Shown here: one piece after another, positions 41,430-55,300 of the stretch
Numbering within the stretch: the stretch's first letter is position 1
How the letters are laid out: each line of letters starts with the position of its first letter
Assembly: GCA_026545765.1 (NCBI GenBank)
Contig: CM048843.1
Location: 91,660,436 to 91,724,435, forward strand
DNA: 64,000 bases
Source of the DNA: Plantago major
Lineage: Eukaryota; Streptophyta; Magnoliopsida; Lamiales; Plantaginaceae
Direction: 5' to 3'
The notes under the pieces: generated by a model
Told to the model about the DNA's origin: nothing
Seen by the model: only the letters and a program-made list of their open reading frames with translations
The model's database searches: none
Translations under genes and position numbers: made by a program

Positions 41430-41990
41430 TTATTGAAGAAAAGAGGTCTCGGAAATACGCTTTTAAATCGAGGTTCGATCAACCAAAATAGTTCAATATG
41501 TGCACAGAATAGGTTTCATACCACAAACCGTATCATGTGAATAAAATTTGACACATACTAACTCTATCGAGTGTTTCACAAAAAATCGTGTACTACCCCC
41601 TTTGAGTTTTATTGAATACAATAGGTCTCGGAAATACGTTTTTAAATCGAGGTTCGATAAACCAAAATAGTTCAATATAGGCGTAGAATAGGTTTCATAC
41701 CACAAACCATATCATGTGAATAAAATTTGGCACAAACTAACTCTATCGAGTGTTTCACAAAAAATCGTGTACTACCCCCTTTGAGTTTTATTGAGTACAA
41801 GAGGTCTCGGAAATACGTTTTTAAATCGAGGTTAGATCAACCAAAATGGTTCAATATGTGCGTAGAATAGGTGTCATACCACAAACCATATCATATGAAT
41901 AAAATTTGACACAAACTAACTCTATCGAGTGTTTCACAAAAAATCGTGTACTACCCCCTTTGAGTTTTATTGAAGACAAGTGGTCTAAAA
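41430..41990 (+). repeat. Island of full-length monomers
   Basis: Three copies with TATCGAG and CCCCCTTTGAG. They carry GAATACAATAGGTCTCGG or GAGTACAAG, and one has AAATTTGGCACAAAC. Limits are approximate. Confidence 0.65.
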
Positions 41991-43529
41991 TACGTTTTTA
42001 AATCGAGTTCGATCAACCAAAATAGTTCAATATATGCGTAGAATAGGTTTCATACAACAAACCATATCATGTGAATAAAATTTGACACAAACTAACTCTA
42101 TCAGTGTTTCACAAAAATCGTGTACTACCCCTTTGAGTTTTATTGAAGACAAGAGGTCTAGGAAATCGTTTTTAAATGAGGTTCGATCAACCAAAATAGT
42201 TCAATATATGCGTAGAATAGGTTTCATACCACAAACCATATCATGTGAATAAAATTTGACACAAACTAACTCTATCAGTGTTTCACAAAAATCGTGTACT
42301 ACCCCTTTGAGTTTTATTGAAGACAAGAGGTCTCGAAATCGTTTTTAAATCGAGGTTCGATCAACCAAAATAGTTCAATATGTAAGTAGAATAGGATTCA
42401 TACCACAAACCATATCATGTGAATAAAATTTGACACAAACTAACTCTATCGAGTGTTTCACAAAAATGTGTACTACCTTTGAGTTTATTGAAGACAGAGG
42501 TCTAGGAAATACGTTTTTAAATCGAGGTTGATCAACCAAAATAGTTCAATATGTGCGTAGAATAGGTTTTATACCACAAACCATATCATGTGAATAAAAT
42601 TTGACACAAACTAACTCTATCAGTGTTTCACAAAAATCGTGTACTACCCCTTTGGGTTTTATTGAAGACAAGAGGTCTAGGAAATACGTTTTAAATCGAG
42701 GTTCGATCAACCAAAATAGTTCAATATATGCGTAGAATATGTTTCATACCACAAACCATATCATGTGAATAAAATTTGACACAAACTAACTCTATCAGTG
42801 TTTCACAAAAACGTGTACTACCCCTTTGAGTTTTATTGAAGACAAGAGGTCTCGGAAATCGTTTTTAAATCGAGGTTCGATCAGCAAAATAGTTCAATAT
42901 GCGTAGAATAGGTTTCATACCACAAACCATATCATGTGAATAAAATTTGACACAAACTAACTCTGTCAGTGTTTCACAAAAATCGTGTACTACCCCTTTG
43001 AGTTTTATTGAAGACAAGAGGTCTAAAAATACGTTTTTAAATGAGGTTCGATCAACCAAAATAGTTCAATATAATACGTAGAATAGGTTTCATACCACAA
43101 ACCATATCATGTGAATAAAATTTGACACAAACTAACTCTATCAGTGTTTCACAAAAATCGTGTACTACCCCTTTGAGTTTTATTGAAGACAAGAGGTCTG
43201 GAAATACGTTTTTAAATCGAGTTCGATCAGCCAAAATAGTTCAATATGCGTAGAATAGGTTTCATACCACAAACCATATCATGTGAATAAAATTTGACAC
43301 AAACTAACTCTATCAGTGTTTCACAAAAATCGTGTACTACCCCTTTGAGTTTTATTGAAGACAGAGGTCTCGGAAATACGTTTTTAAATCGAGGTTCGAT
43401 CAGCAAAATAGTTCAATATGCGTAGAATAGGTTTCATACCACAAACCATATCATGTGAATAAAATTTGACACAAACTAACTCTGTCAGTGTTTCACAAAA
43501 ATGGTGTACTACCCCCTTTGAGTTTTATT

Positions 43530-44090
43530 GAAGACAAGAGGTCTCGGAAATACGTTTTTAAATCGAGGTCCGATCAACCAAAATAGTTCAATATGTGCGT
43601 AGAATAGGTTTCATACCACAAACCATATCATGTGAATAAAATTTGACACAAACTAACTCTATTGAGTGTTTCACAAAAAATCGTGTACTACCGCCTTTGA
43701 GTTTTATTGAAGACAAGAGGTCTCGGAAATAAGTTTTTATCGAGGTTAGATCAACCAAAATAGTTCAATATAATGCGTAGAATAGGTTTCATACCACAAA
43801 CCATATCATGTGATTAAAATTTGACACAAACTAACTCTATCGAGTGTTTCACAAAAAATCGTGTACTACCCCCTTTGAGTTTTATTGAAGGCAAGAGGTC
43901 TCAGAAGTAAGTTTTTAAATCGAGGTTCGATCAGCCAAAATAGTTCAATATGTGCGTAGAATAGGTTTCATACCACAAACCATATCATGTGAATAAAATT
44001 TGACACAAACTAACTCTATCGAGTGTTTCACAAAAAATCGTGTACTACCCCCTTTGAGTTTTATTGAAGACAAGAGGTCTCGGAAATACG
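43530..44090 (+). repeat. Island of full-length monomers
   Basis: Three copies with TCTCGG or TCTCAG and five-C runs. One has CTACCGCCTTTGAG, and another CATGTGATTAAAAT with GAAGGCAAGAGG. Limits are approximate. Confidence 0.65.
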
Positions 44091-47000
44091 TTTTAAATCG
44101 AGTTCGATCAGCAAAATAGTTCAATATAATGCGTAGAATAGGTTTCATACCACAAACCATATCATGTGAATAAAATTTGACACAAACTAACTCTCGAGTG
44201 TTTCACAAAAAATGTACTACCCCTTTGAGTTTTATTGAAGACAAGAGGTCTGGAAATACGTTTTTAAATCGAGGTTGATCAACCAAAATAGTTCAATATA
44301 AGTAGAATAGGTTTCATACCACAAACCATATCATGTGAATAAAATTTGACACAAACTAACTCTATCAGTGTTTCACAAAAAATGGTGTACTACCCCTTTG
44401 AGTTTTATTGAAGACAAGAGGTCTAGGAAATACGTTTTTAAATCGAGGTTCGATCAGCAAAATAGTTCAATATATGCGTAGAATAGGTTTCATACCACAA
44501 ACCATATCATGTGAATAAAATTTGACACAAACTAACTCTATCAGTGTTTCACAAAAAATCGTGTACTACCCCTTTGAGTTTTATTGAAGACAAGAGGTCT
44601 AGGAAATACGTTTTTAAATCGAGGTTCGATCAGCAAAATAGTTCAATATAATGCGTAGAATAGGTTTCATACCACAAACCATATCATGTGAATAAAATTT
44701 GACACAAACTAACTCTATCAGTGTTTCACAAAAATCGTGTACTACCCCTTTGAGTTTTATTGAAGACAAGAGGTCTAGGAAATACGTTTTTAAATCGAGG
44801 TTAGATCAGCCAAAATAGTTCAATATGCGTAGAATAGGTTTCATACCACAAACCATATCATGTGAATAAAATTTGACACAAACTAACTCTATCAGTGTTT
44901 CACAAAAAATGTACTACCCCTTTGAGTTTTATTGAAGACAAGAGGTCTGGAAATCGTTTTTAAATCGAGGTTGATCAGCAAAATAGTTCAATATATGCGT
45001 AGAATAGGTTTCATACCACAAACCATATCATGTGAATAAAATTTGACACAAACTAACTCTATCAGTGTTTCACAAAAATGTGTACTACTACCTTTGAGTT
45101 TTATTGAAGACAAGAGGTCTGGAAATACGTTTTTAAATGAGGTTCGATCAACCAAAATAGTTCAATATGTGCGTAGAATAGGTTTCATACCACAAACCAT
45201 ATCATGTGAATAAAATTTGACACAAACTAACTCTATCAGTGTTTCACAAAAAATCGTGTACTACCCCTTTGAGTTTTATTGAAGACAAGAGGTCTAGAAA
45301 TACGTTTTTAAATCGAGGTTCGATCAACCAAAATAGTTCAATATAAATAGAATAGGTTTCATACCACAAACCATATCATGTGAATAAAATTTGACACACT
45401 AACTCTATCAGTGTTTCACAAAAATCGTGTACTACCCCTTTGAGTTTTATTGAAGACAAGAGGTCTCAAAATCGTTTTTAAATCGAGTTCGATCAACAAA
45501 ATAGTTCAATAATAAATAGAATAGGTTTCATACCACAAACCATATCATGTGAATAAAATTTGACACAAACTAACTCTATCAGTGTTTCACAAAAAATGTG
45601 TACTACCCCTTTGAGTTTTATTGAAGACAAGAGGTCTAGGAAATACGTTTTTAAATCGAGTTCGATCAGCAAAATAGTTCAATATGCGTAGAATAGGTTT
45701 CATACCACAAACCATATCATGTGAATAAAATTTGACACAAACTAACTCTATCAGTGTTTCACAAAAAAGTGTACTACCCTTTGAGTTTTATTGAAGACAA
45801 GAGGTCTGGAAATACGTTTTTAAATCGAGTTCGATCAACCAAAATAGTTCAATATGTGCGTAGAATAGGTTTCATACCACAAACCATATCATGTGAATAA
45901 AATTTGACACAAACTAACTCTATCAGTGTTTCACAAAAATCGTGTACTACCCCTTTGAGTTTTATTGAAGACAAGAGGTCTAGGAAATCGTTTTTAAATC
46001 GAGGTTGATCAACAAAATAGTTCAATATGTGCGTAGAATAGGTTTCATACCACAAACCATATCATGTGAATAAAATTTGACACAAACTAACTCTGTCAGT
46101 GTTTCACAAAAATCGTGTACTACCCCTTTGAGTTTTATTGAAGACAAGAGGTCTCGTAAATACGTTTTTAAATCGAGGTTCCATCAACCAAAATAGTTCA
46201 ATATAATGCGTAGAATAGGTTTCATACCACAAACCATATCATGTGAATAAAATTTGACACAAACTAACTCTATCAGTGTTTCACAAAAATCGTGTACTAC
46301 CCCTTTGAGTTTTATTGAAGACAAGAGGTCTAAAATACGTTTTTAAATCGAGTTCGATCAGCCAAAATAGTTCAATATGTGCGTAGAATAGGTTTCATAC
46401 CACAAACCATATCATGTGAATAAAATTTGACACAAACTAACTCTATCAGTGTTTCACAAAAAATGTGTACTACCCCTTTGAGTTTTATTGAAGACAAGAG
46501 GTCTAGGAAATACGTTTTTAAATGAGGTTCGATCAACCAAAATAGTTCAATATGTGCGTAGAATAGGTTTCATACCACAAACCATATCATGTGAATAAAA
46601 TTTGACACAAACTAACTCTATCAGTGTTTCACAAAAATGTACTACCCCTTTGAGTTTTATTGAAGACAAGAGTTCTGGGAAATACGTTTTTAAATCGAGG
46701 TTCGATCAACCAAAATAGTTCAATATGTGCGTAGAATAGGTTTCATACCACAAACCATATCATGTGAATAAAATTTGACACAAACTAACTCTATCAGTGT
46801 TTCACAAAAAATGTGTACTACCCCTTTGAGTTTTATTGAAGACAAGAGGTCTAGGAAATACGTTTTTAAATCGAGTTCGATCAACCAAAATAGTTCAATA
46901 TGTGCGTAGAATAGGTTTCATACCACAAACCATATCATGTGAATAAAATTTGACACAAACTAACTCTATCAGTGTTTCACAAAAATCGTGTACTACCCCT

Positions 47001-47793
47001 TTGAGTTTTATTGAAGACAAGAGGTCTAAAATACGTTTTTAAATCAAGGTCTGATCAACCAAAATAGTTCAATATGTGCGTAGAATAGGTTTCATACCAC
47101 AAACCATATCATGTGAATAAAATTTGACACAAACTAACTCTATCAGTGTTTCACAAAAAATGTGTACTACCTTTGAGTTTTATTGAAGACAAGAGGTCTC
47201 GGAAATACATTTTTAAATCGAGGTTCGATCAACCAAAATAGTTCAGTATATGCGTAGAATAGGTTTCATACCACAAACCATATTATGTGAATAAAATTTC
47301 ACACAAACTAACTCTATCGAGTGTTTCACAAAATCGTGTACTACCCCTTTGAGTTTTATTGAAGACAGAGGTCTAGGAAATCGTTTTTAAATGGGGTTCG
47401 ATCAGCCAAAATAGTTCAATATGTACGTAGAATAGGTTTCATACCCCAAACCATATCATGTGAATAAAATTTGACACAAACTAACTCTATCGAGTGTTTC
47501 ACAAAAATCGTGTACTACCCCTTTGAGTTTTATTGAAGACAAGAGGTCTGGAAATCGTTTTAAATCGAGGTTCGATCAGCAAAATAGTTCAATATGTAAG
47601 TAGAATAGGTTTCATACCACAAACCATATCATGTGAATAAAATTTGACACAAACTAACTCTATCAGTGTTTCACAAAAATCGTGTACTACCCCTTTGAGT
47701 TTTATTGAAGACAAGAGGTCTAGGAAATCGTTTTTAAATCGAGGTTGATCAACCAAAATAGTTCAATATGTGCGTAGAATAGGTTTCATACCA

Positions 47794-47972
47794 CAAACCA
47801 TATCATGTGAATAAAATTTGACACAAACTAACTCTATCGAGTGTTTCACAAAAAAAATTGTACTACCCCCTTTGAATTTTATTTAAGAAAAGAAGTCTAG
47901 GAAATAGGTTTTTATATCGAGTTTCGATCAACCAAAATAGTTCAATATGTAAGTAAAATAGGTTTCATACCA
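47794..47972 (+). repeat. Unusually diverged monomer
   Basis: Contains CACAAAAAAAATTGTAC, CTTTGAATTTTATTTAAG, AAAAGAAGTCTAGG and AATAGGTTTTTATATCGAG. The next copy follows AAGTAAAATAGG. The substitutions are concentrated in this copy. Confidence 0.82.
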
Positions 47973-50900
47973 CAAACCATATCATGTGAATAAAATTTGA
48001 CACAAACTAACTCTATCAGTGTTTCACAAAAATCGTGTACTACCCCTTTGAGTTTTATTGAAGACAAGAGGTCTGGAAATACGTTTTTAAATCGAGGTTC
48101 GATCAACCAAAATAGTTCAATAATATGCGTAGAATAGGTTTCATACCACAAACCATATCATGTGAATAAAATTTGACACAAACTAACTCTATCAGTGTTT
48201 CACAAAAATCGTGTACTACCCCTTTGAGTTTTATTGAAGACAAGAGGTCTAGGAAATACGTTTTTAAATGAGGTTCGATCAGCAAAATAGTTCAATATGT
48301 GCGTAGAATAGGTTTCATACCACAAACCATATCATGTGAATAAAATTTGACACAAACTAACTCTATCAGTGTTTCACAAAAATCGTGTACTACCCCTTTG
48401 AGTTTTATTGAAGACAAGAGGTCTAGGAAATACATTTTTAAATGAGGTTCGATCAACCAAAATAGTTCAATATATAAGTAGAATAGGTTTCATACCACAA
48501 ACCATATCATGTGAATAAAATTTGACACAAACTAACTCTATCAGTGTTTCACAAAAAATGTGTACTACCCCTTTGAGTTTTATTGAAGGCAAGAGGTCTG
48601 GAAATACGTTTTTAAATCGAGGTTCGATCAGCCAAAATAGTTCAATCTGTGCGTAGAATAGGTTTCATACCACAAACCATATCATGTGAATAAAATTTGA
48701 CACAAACTAACTCTATCAGTGTTTCACAAAAATCGTGTACTACCCCTTTGAGTTTTATTGAAGACAAGAGGTCTCGGAAATCGTTTTAAATCGAGGTTCG
48801 ATCAACCAAAATAGTTCAATATGTAGTAGAATAGGTTTCATACCACAAACCATATCATGTGAATAAAATTTGACACAAACTAACTCTGTCAGTGTTTCAC
48901 AAAAATGTGTACTACCCCTTTGAGTTTTATTGAAGACAAGAGGTCTAGGAAATACGTTTTTAAATCGAGTTCGATCAACCAAAATAGTTCAATATAATGC
49001 GTAGAATAGGTTTCATACCACAAACCATATCATGTGAATAAAATTTGACACAAACTAACTCTATTGAGTGTTTCACAAAAATGTGTACTACCCCTTTGAG
49101 TTTTATTGAAGACAAGAGGTCTAGGAAATACGTTTTTAAATCGAGGTTGATCAGCAAAATAGTTCAATATAATGCGTAGAATAGGTTTCATACCACAAAC
49201 CATATCATGTGAATAAAATTTGACACAAACTAACTCTATCAGTGTTTCACAAAAATGTGTACTACCCCTTTGAGTTTTATTGAAGACAAGAGGTCTCGGA
49301 AATACGTTTTAAATCGAGTTCGATCAACAAAATAGTTCAATATGCGTAGAATAGGTTTCATACCACAAACCATATCATGTGAATAAAATTTGACACAAAC
49401 TAACTCTGTTGAGTGTTTCACAAAAAAAGTGTACTACCCCTTTGAGTTTTATTGAAGACAAGAGGTCTAGGAAATACGTTTTTAAATCGAGGTTGATCAA
49501 CCAAAATAGTTCAATATGTGCGTAGAATAGGTTTCATACCACAAACCATATCATGTGAATAAAATTTGACACAAACTAACTCTATCAGTGTTTCACAAAA
49601 ATCGTGTACTACCCTTTGAGTTTTATTGAAGACAAGAGGTCTAGGAAATACGTTTTTAAATCGAGGTTCGATCAGCCAAAATAGTTCAATATATGCGTAG
49701 AATAGGTTTCATACCACAAACCATATCATGTGAATAAAATTTGACACAAACTAACTCTGTCAGTGTTTCACAAAAATGTGTACTACCCCTTTGAGTTTTA
49801 TTGAAGACAAGAGGTCTAGAAATACGTTTTTAAATGAGGTTCGATCAACCAAAATAGTTCAATATGTGCGTAGAATAGGTTTCATACCACAAACCATATC
49901 ATGTGAATAAAATTTGACACAAACTAACCCTATCAGTGTTTCACAAAAATCGTGTACTACCCCTTTGAGTTTTATTGAAGACATGAGGTCCCAAAATACG
50001 TTTTTAAATCGAGGTTGATCAACCAAAATAGTTCAATATGTAAGTAGAATAGGTTTCATACCACAAACCATATCATGTGAATAAAATTTGACACAAACTA
50101 ACTCTATCAGTGTTTCACAAAAATCGTGTACTACCCTTTGAGTTTTATTGAAGACAAGAGGTCTGGAAATCGTTTTTAAATCGAGGTTCGATCAACCAAA
50201 ATAGTTCAATATGCGTAGAATAGGTTTCATACCACAAACCATATCATGTGAATAAAATTTGACACAAACTAACTCTATCAGTGTTTCACAAAAATCGTGT
50301 ACTACCCCTTTGAGTTTTATTGAAGACAAGAGGTCCCGGAAATACGTTTTTAAATCGGTTCGATCAGCAAAATAGTTCAATATGTGCGTAGAATAGGTTT
50401 CATACCACAAACCATATCATGTGAATAAAATTTGACACAAACTAACTCTATCAGTGTTTCACAAAAATCGTGTACTACCCTTTGAGTTTTATTGAAGACA
50501 AGAGGTCTGGAAATACGTTTTTAAATCGAGGTTCGATCAACCAAAATAGTTCAATATATGCGTAGAATAGGTTTCATACCACAAACCATATCATGTGAAT
50601 AAAATTTGACACAAACTAACTCTATCAGTGTTTCACAAAAACGTGTACTACCCTTTGAGTTTTATTGAAGACAAGAGGTCTAGGAAATCGTTTTAAATCG
50701 AGGTTCGATCAACCAAAATAGTTCAATATGTTGCGTAGAATAGGTTTCATACCACAAACCATATCATGTGAATAAAATTTGACACAAACTAACTCTATCG
50801 AGTGTTTCACAAAAATGTGTACTACCCCTTTGAGTTTTATTGAAGACAAGAGGTCTAAAATCGTTTTTAAATGAGGTTGATCAACCAAAATAGTTCAATA

Positions 50901-52663
50901 TGTGCGTAGAATAGGTTTTATACCACAAACCATATCATGTGAATAAAATTTGACACAAACTAACTCTATCAGTGTTTCACAAAATCGTGTACTACCCCTT
51001 TGAGTTTTATTGAAGACAAGAGGTCCCAAAATACGTTTTTAAATGAGGTTCGATCAGCCAAAATAGTTCAATATGTAAGTAGAATAGGTTTCATACCACA
51101 AACCATATCATGTGAATAAAATTTGACACAAACTAACTCTATCAGTGTTTCACAAAAATCGTGTACTACCCCTTTGAGTTTTATTGAAGACAAGAGGTCT
51201 CGAAATCGTTTTTAAATCGAGTTCGATCAACCAAAATAGTTCAATAATATGCGTAGAATGGGTTTCATACCACAAACCATATCATGTGAATAAAATTTGA
51301 CACAAACTAACTCTATCAGTGTTTCACAAAAAGCGTGTACTACCCCTTTGAGTTTTATTGAAGACAAGAGGTCTCGGAAATATGTTTTTAAATTGAGGTT
51401 CGATCAGCAAAATAGTTCAATATGCGTAGAATAGGTTTCATACCACAAACCATATCATGTGAATAAAATTTGACACAAACTAACTCTATCAGTGTTTCAC
51501 AAAAATGTACTACCCCTTTGAGTTTATTGAAGACAAGAGGTCTAGGAAATACGTTTTTTAAATCGAGGTTCGATCAACAAAAATAGTTCAATATGTGCGT
51601 AGAATAGGTTTCATACCACAAACCATATCATGTGAATAAAATTTGACACAAACTAACTACATCAGTGTTTCACAAAAATGTGTACTATCCCTTTGAGTTT
51701 TATTGAAGACAAGAGGTCTGGGAAATACGTTTTTAAATCGAGGTTCGATCAACCAAAATAGTTCAATATGTGCGTAGAATAGGTTTCATACCACAAACCA
51801 TATCATGTGAATAAAATTTGACACAAACTAACTCTATCAGTGTTTCACAAAAAATGAATGTACTACCCCTTTGAGTTTTATTGAAGACAAGAGGTCTCAA
51901 AATACGTTTTTAAATCGAGGTTCGATCAACCAAAATAGTTCAATATGCGTAGAATAGGTTTCATACCACAAACCATATCATGTGAATAAAATTTGACCTG
52001 AAACTAACTCTATAGTGTTTCACAAAAACGTGTACTACCCCTTTGAGTTTTATTGAAGACAAGAGGTCTCGGAAATACGTTTTTAAATCGAGGTTCGATC
52101 AACCAAAATAGTTCAATATAATGCGTAGAATGGGTTTCATACCACAAACCATATCATGTGAATAAAATTTGACACAAACTAACTCTATCAGTGTTTCACA
52201 AAAATCGTGTACTACCCCTTTGAGTTTTATTGAAGACAAGAGGTCTAAAATACGTTTTAAATCGGGTTCGATCAACCAAAATAGTTCAATATATGCGTAG
52301 AATAGGTTTCATACCACAAACCATATCATGTGAATAAAATTTGACACAAACTAACTCTATCAGTGTTTCACAAAAATCGTGTACTACCCCTTTGAGTTTT
52401 ATTGAAGACAAGAGGTCTAGGAAATACGTTTTTAAATGAGGTTCGATCAGCAAAATAGTTCAATATGTGCGTAGAATAGGTTTTATACCACAAACCATAT
52501 CATGTGAACAAAATTTGACACAAAGTAACTCTATCAGTGTTTCACAAAAAATCGTGTACTACCCCTTTGAGTTTTATTGAAGACAAGAGGTCTAAAATAC
52601 GTTTTTAAATCGAGGTTCGATCAACCAAAATAGTTCAATATAAGTAGAATAGGTTTCATACCA

Positions 52664-52847
52664 CAAACCATATCATGTGAATAAAATTTGACACAAACTA
52701 ACTCTATCGAGTGTTTCACAAAAAAGCGTTTATTACACCCACCCCCCCCTTGATTTTATTGAAGACAAGAGGTCTAGGAACTACGTTTTTAAATCGAGGT
52801 TAGATAAACCAAAATAGTTCAATATGCGTAGAATAGGTTTCATACCA
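52664..52847 (+). repeat. Monomer with expanded C-run
   Basis: At about 52,725-52,755 the usual C-run is replaced by TTATTACACCC followed by A and eight Cs, then TTGATTTTATTG. At 184 bp it is longer than its neighbours. Confidence 0.85.
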
Positions 52848-54439
52848 CAAACCATATCATGTGAATAAAATTTGACACAAACTAACTCTGTCAGTGTTTC
52901 ACAAAAAATGTGTACTACCCCTTTGAGTTTTATTGAAGACAAGAGGTCCCGGAAATCGTTTTTAAATCGAGGTTAGATCAGCCAAAATAGTTCAATATGT
53001 TAGTAGAATAGGTTTCATACCACAAACCATATCATGTGAATAAGATTTGACACAAAATAACTCTATCAGTGTTTCACAAAAATAGTGTACTACCCCCTTT
53101 GAGTTTTATTGTAGACTAGAGTTCTCCGAAATACGTTTTTAAATGAGGTTCGATCAACCAAAATAGTTCAATATATGCGTAGAATATGTTTCATACCACA
53201 AACCATATCATGTGAATAAAATTTGACACAAACTAACTCTATCAGTGTTTCACAAAAATGTGTACTACCCCTTTGAGTTTTATTGAAGACAAGAGGTCCC
53301 GGAAATACGTTTTAAATCGAGGTTCGATCAGCAAAATAGTTCAATATGTGCGTAGAATATGTTTCATACCACAAACCATATCATGTGAATAAAATTTGAC
53401 ACACACTAACTCTGTCGAGTGTTTCACCAAAAATCGTGTACTACCCCTTTGAGTTTTATTGAAGACAAGAGGTCTCGGAAATACGTTTTTAAATCGAGGT
53501 TGATCAGCAAAATAGTTCAATATGTAATGCGTAGAATAGGTTTCATACCACAAACCATATCATGTGAATAAAATTTGACACAAACTAACTCTATTGAGTG
53601 TTTCACAAAAATGTGTACTCCCCCTTTGAGTTTTATTGAAGACAAGAGGTCTCGGAAATACGTTTTTAAATCGAGTTCGATCAGCCAAAATAGTTCAATA
53701 TATGCGTAGAATAGGTTTCATACCACAAACCATATCATGTGAATAAAATTTGACACAAACTAACTCTATCAGTGTTTCACAAAAATCGTGTACTACCCCT
53801 TTGAGTTTTATTGAAGACAGAGGTCTAGGAAATACGTTTTTAAATCGAGGTTCGATCAATCAAAATAGTTCAATATGTGCGTAGAATAGGTTTCATACCA
53901 CAAACCATATGATGTGAATAAAATTTGGCACAAACTAACTCTATCGAGTGTTTTACAAAAAATCGTGTACTACCCCCTTTGAGTTTTATTGAATACAAGA
54001 GGTCTGGAAATACGTTTTTAAATCGAGGTTCGATCAACCAAAATAGTTCAATATATGCGTAGAATAGGTTTCATACCACAAACCATATCATGTGAATAAA
54101 ATTTGACACAAACTAACTCTATCAGTGTTTCACAAAAAATGTGTACTACCCCTTTGAGTTTTATTGAAGACAAGAGGTCCCCGAAATCGTTTTAAATCGA
54201 GTTTGATCAACCAAAATAGTTCAATATGCGTAGAATAGGTTTCATACCACAAACCATATGATGTGAATAAAATTTGGCACAAACTAACTCTATCAGTGTT
54301 TCACAAAAATGTGTACTACCCCTTTGAGTTTTATTGAAGACAAGGGTCTCGGAAATACGTTTTTAAATCGAGTTTGATCAGCCAAAATAGTTCAATATAA
54401 TGCGTAGAATAGGTTTCATACCACAAACCATATCATGTG

Positions 54440-55300
54440 AATAAAAGTTGACACAAACTAACTTTATCGAGTGTTTCACAAAAAATCGTGTACTACCCCC
54501 TTTGAGTTTTAATGAAGAAAAGAGGTCTCGGAAATACGCTTTTAAATCGAGGTTCGATCAACAAAAATAGTTCAGTATGTGCACAGAATAGGTTTCATAC
54601 CACGAACCATATCATGTGAATAAAATTAGACACAAATTAACTCTATCGAGTGTTTCACAAAAAATCGTGTACTACCCCGTTTGAGTTTTATTGAATACAA
54701 GAGGTCTAAAAATCGTTTTTAAATCGAGGTTCGATCAGCCAAAATAGTTCAACATGTAAGTAGAATAGGATTCATACCACAAACCATATCATGTGAATAA
54801 AATTTGACACAAACTAACTCTATCGAGTGTTTCACAAAAAATCGTGTACTACCCCCTTTGAGTTTTATTGAAGACAAGAGGTCTCGGAAATACGTTTTTA
54901 AATCGAGGTTCGATCAACCAAAATGGTTCAATATGTGCGTAGAATAGGTTTCATACCAAAAACCATATCATGTGAATAAAATTTGACACAAACTAACTCT
55001 ATTGAGTGTTTCACAAAAAATCGTGTACTACCCCCTTTGAGATTTATTGAAGACAAGAGGTCTAAAAAATCGTTTTTAAATCGAGGTTCGATCAACCAAA
55101 ATAGTTCAATATATGCGTAGAATAGGGTTCATACCACAAACCATATCATGTGAATAAAATTTGACACAAACTAACTCTATCGAGTGTTTCACAAAACAAC
55201 GTGTACTACCCCCTTTGAGTTTTATTGAAGACAAGAGGTCTCGGAAATACATTTTTAAATCGAGGTTCGATCAACCAAAATAGTTCAATATAATAAGTAG
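54440..55300 (+). repeat. Island of mostly full-length monomers
   Basis: Copies keep TATCGAG and TCTCGG, mixed with one or two shortened copies. Variants include AAAAGTTGAC, GTGCACAGAATAGG (as at about 41,500) and CCACGAACC. Limits are approximate. Confidence 0.6.
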
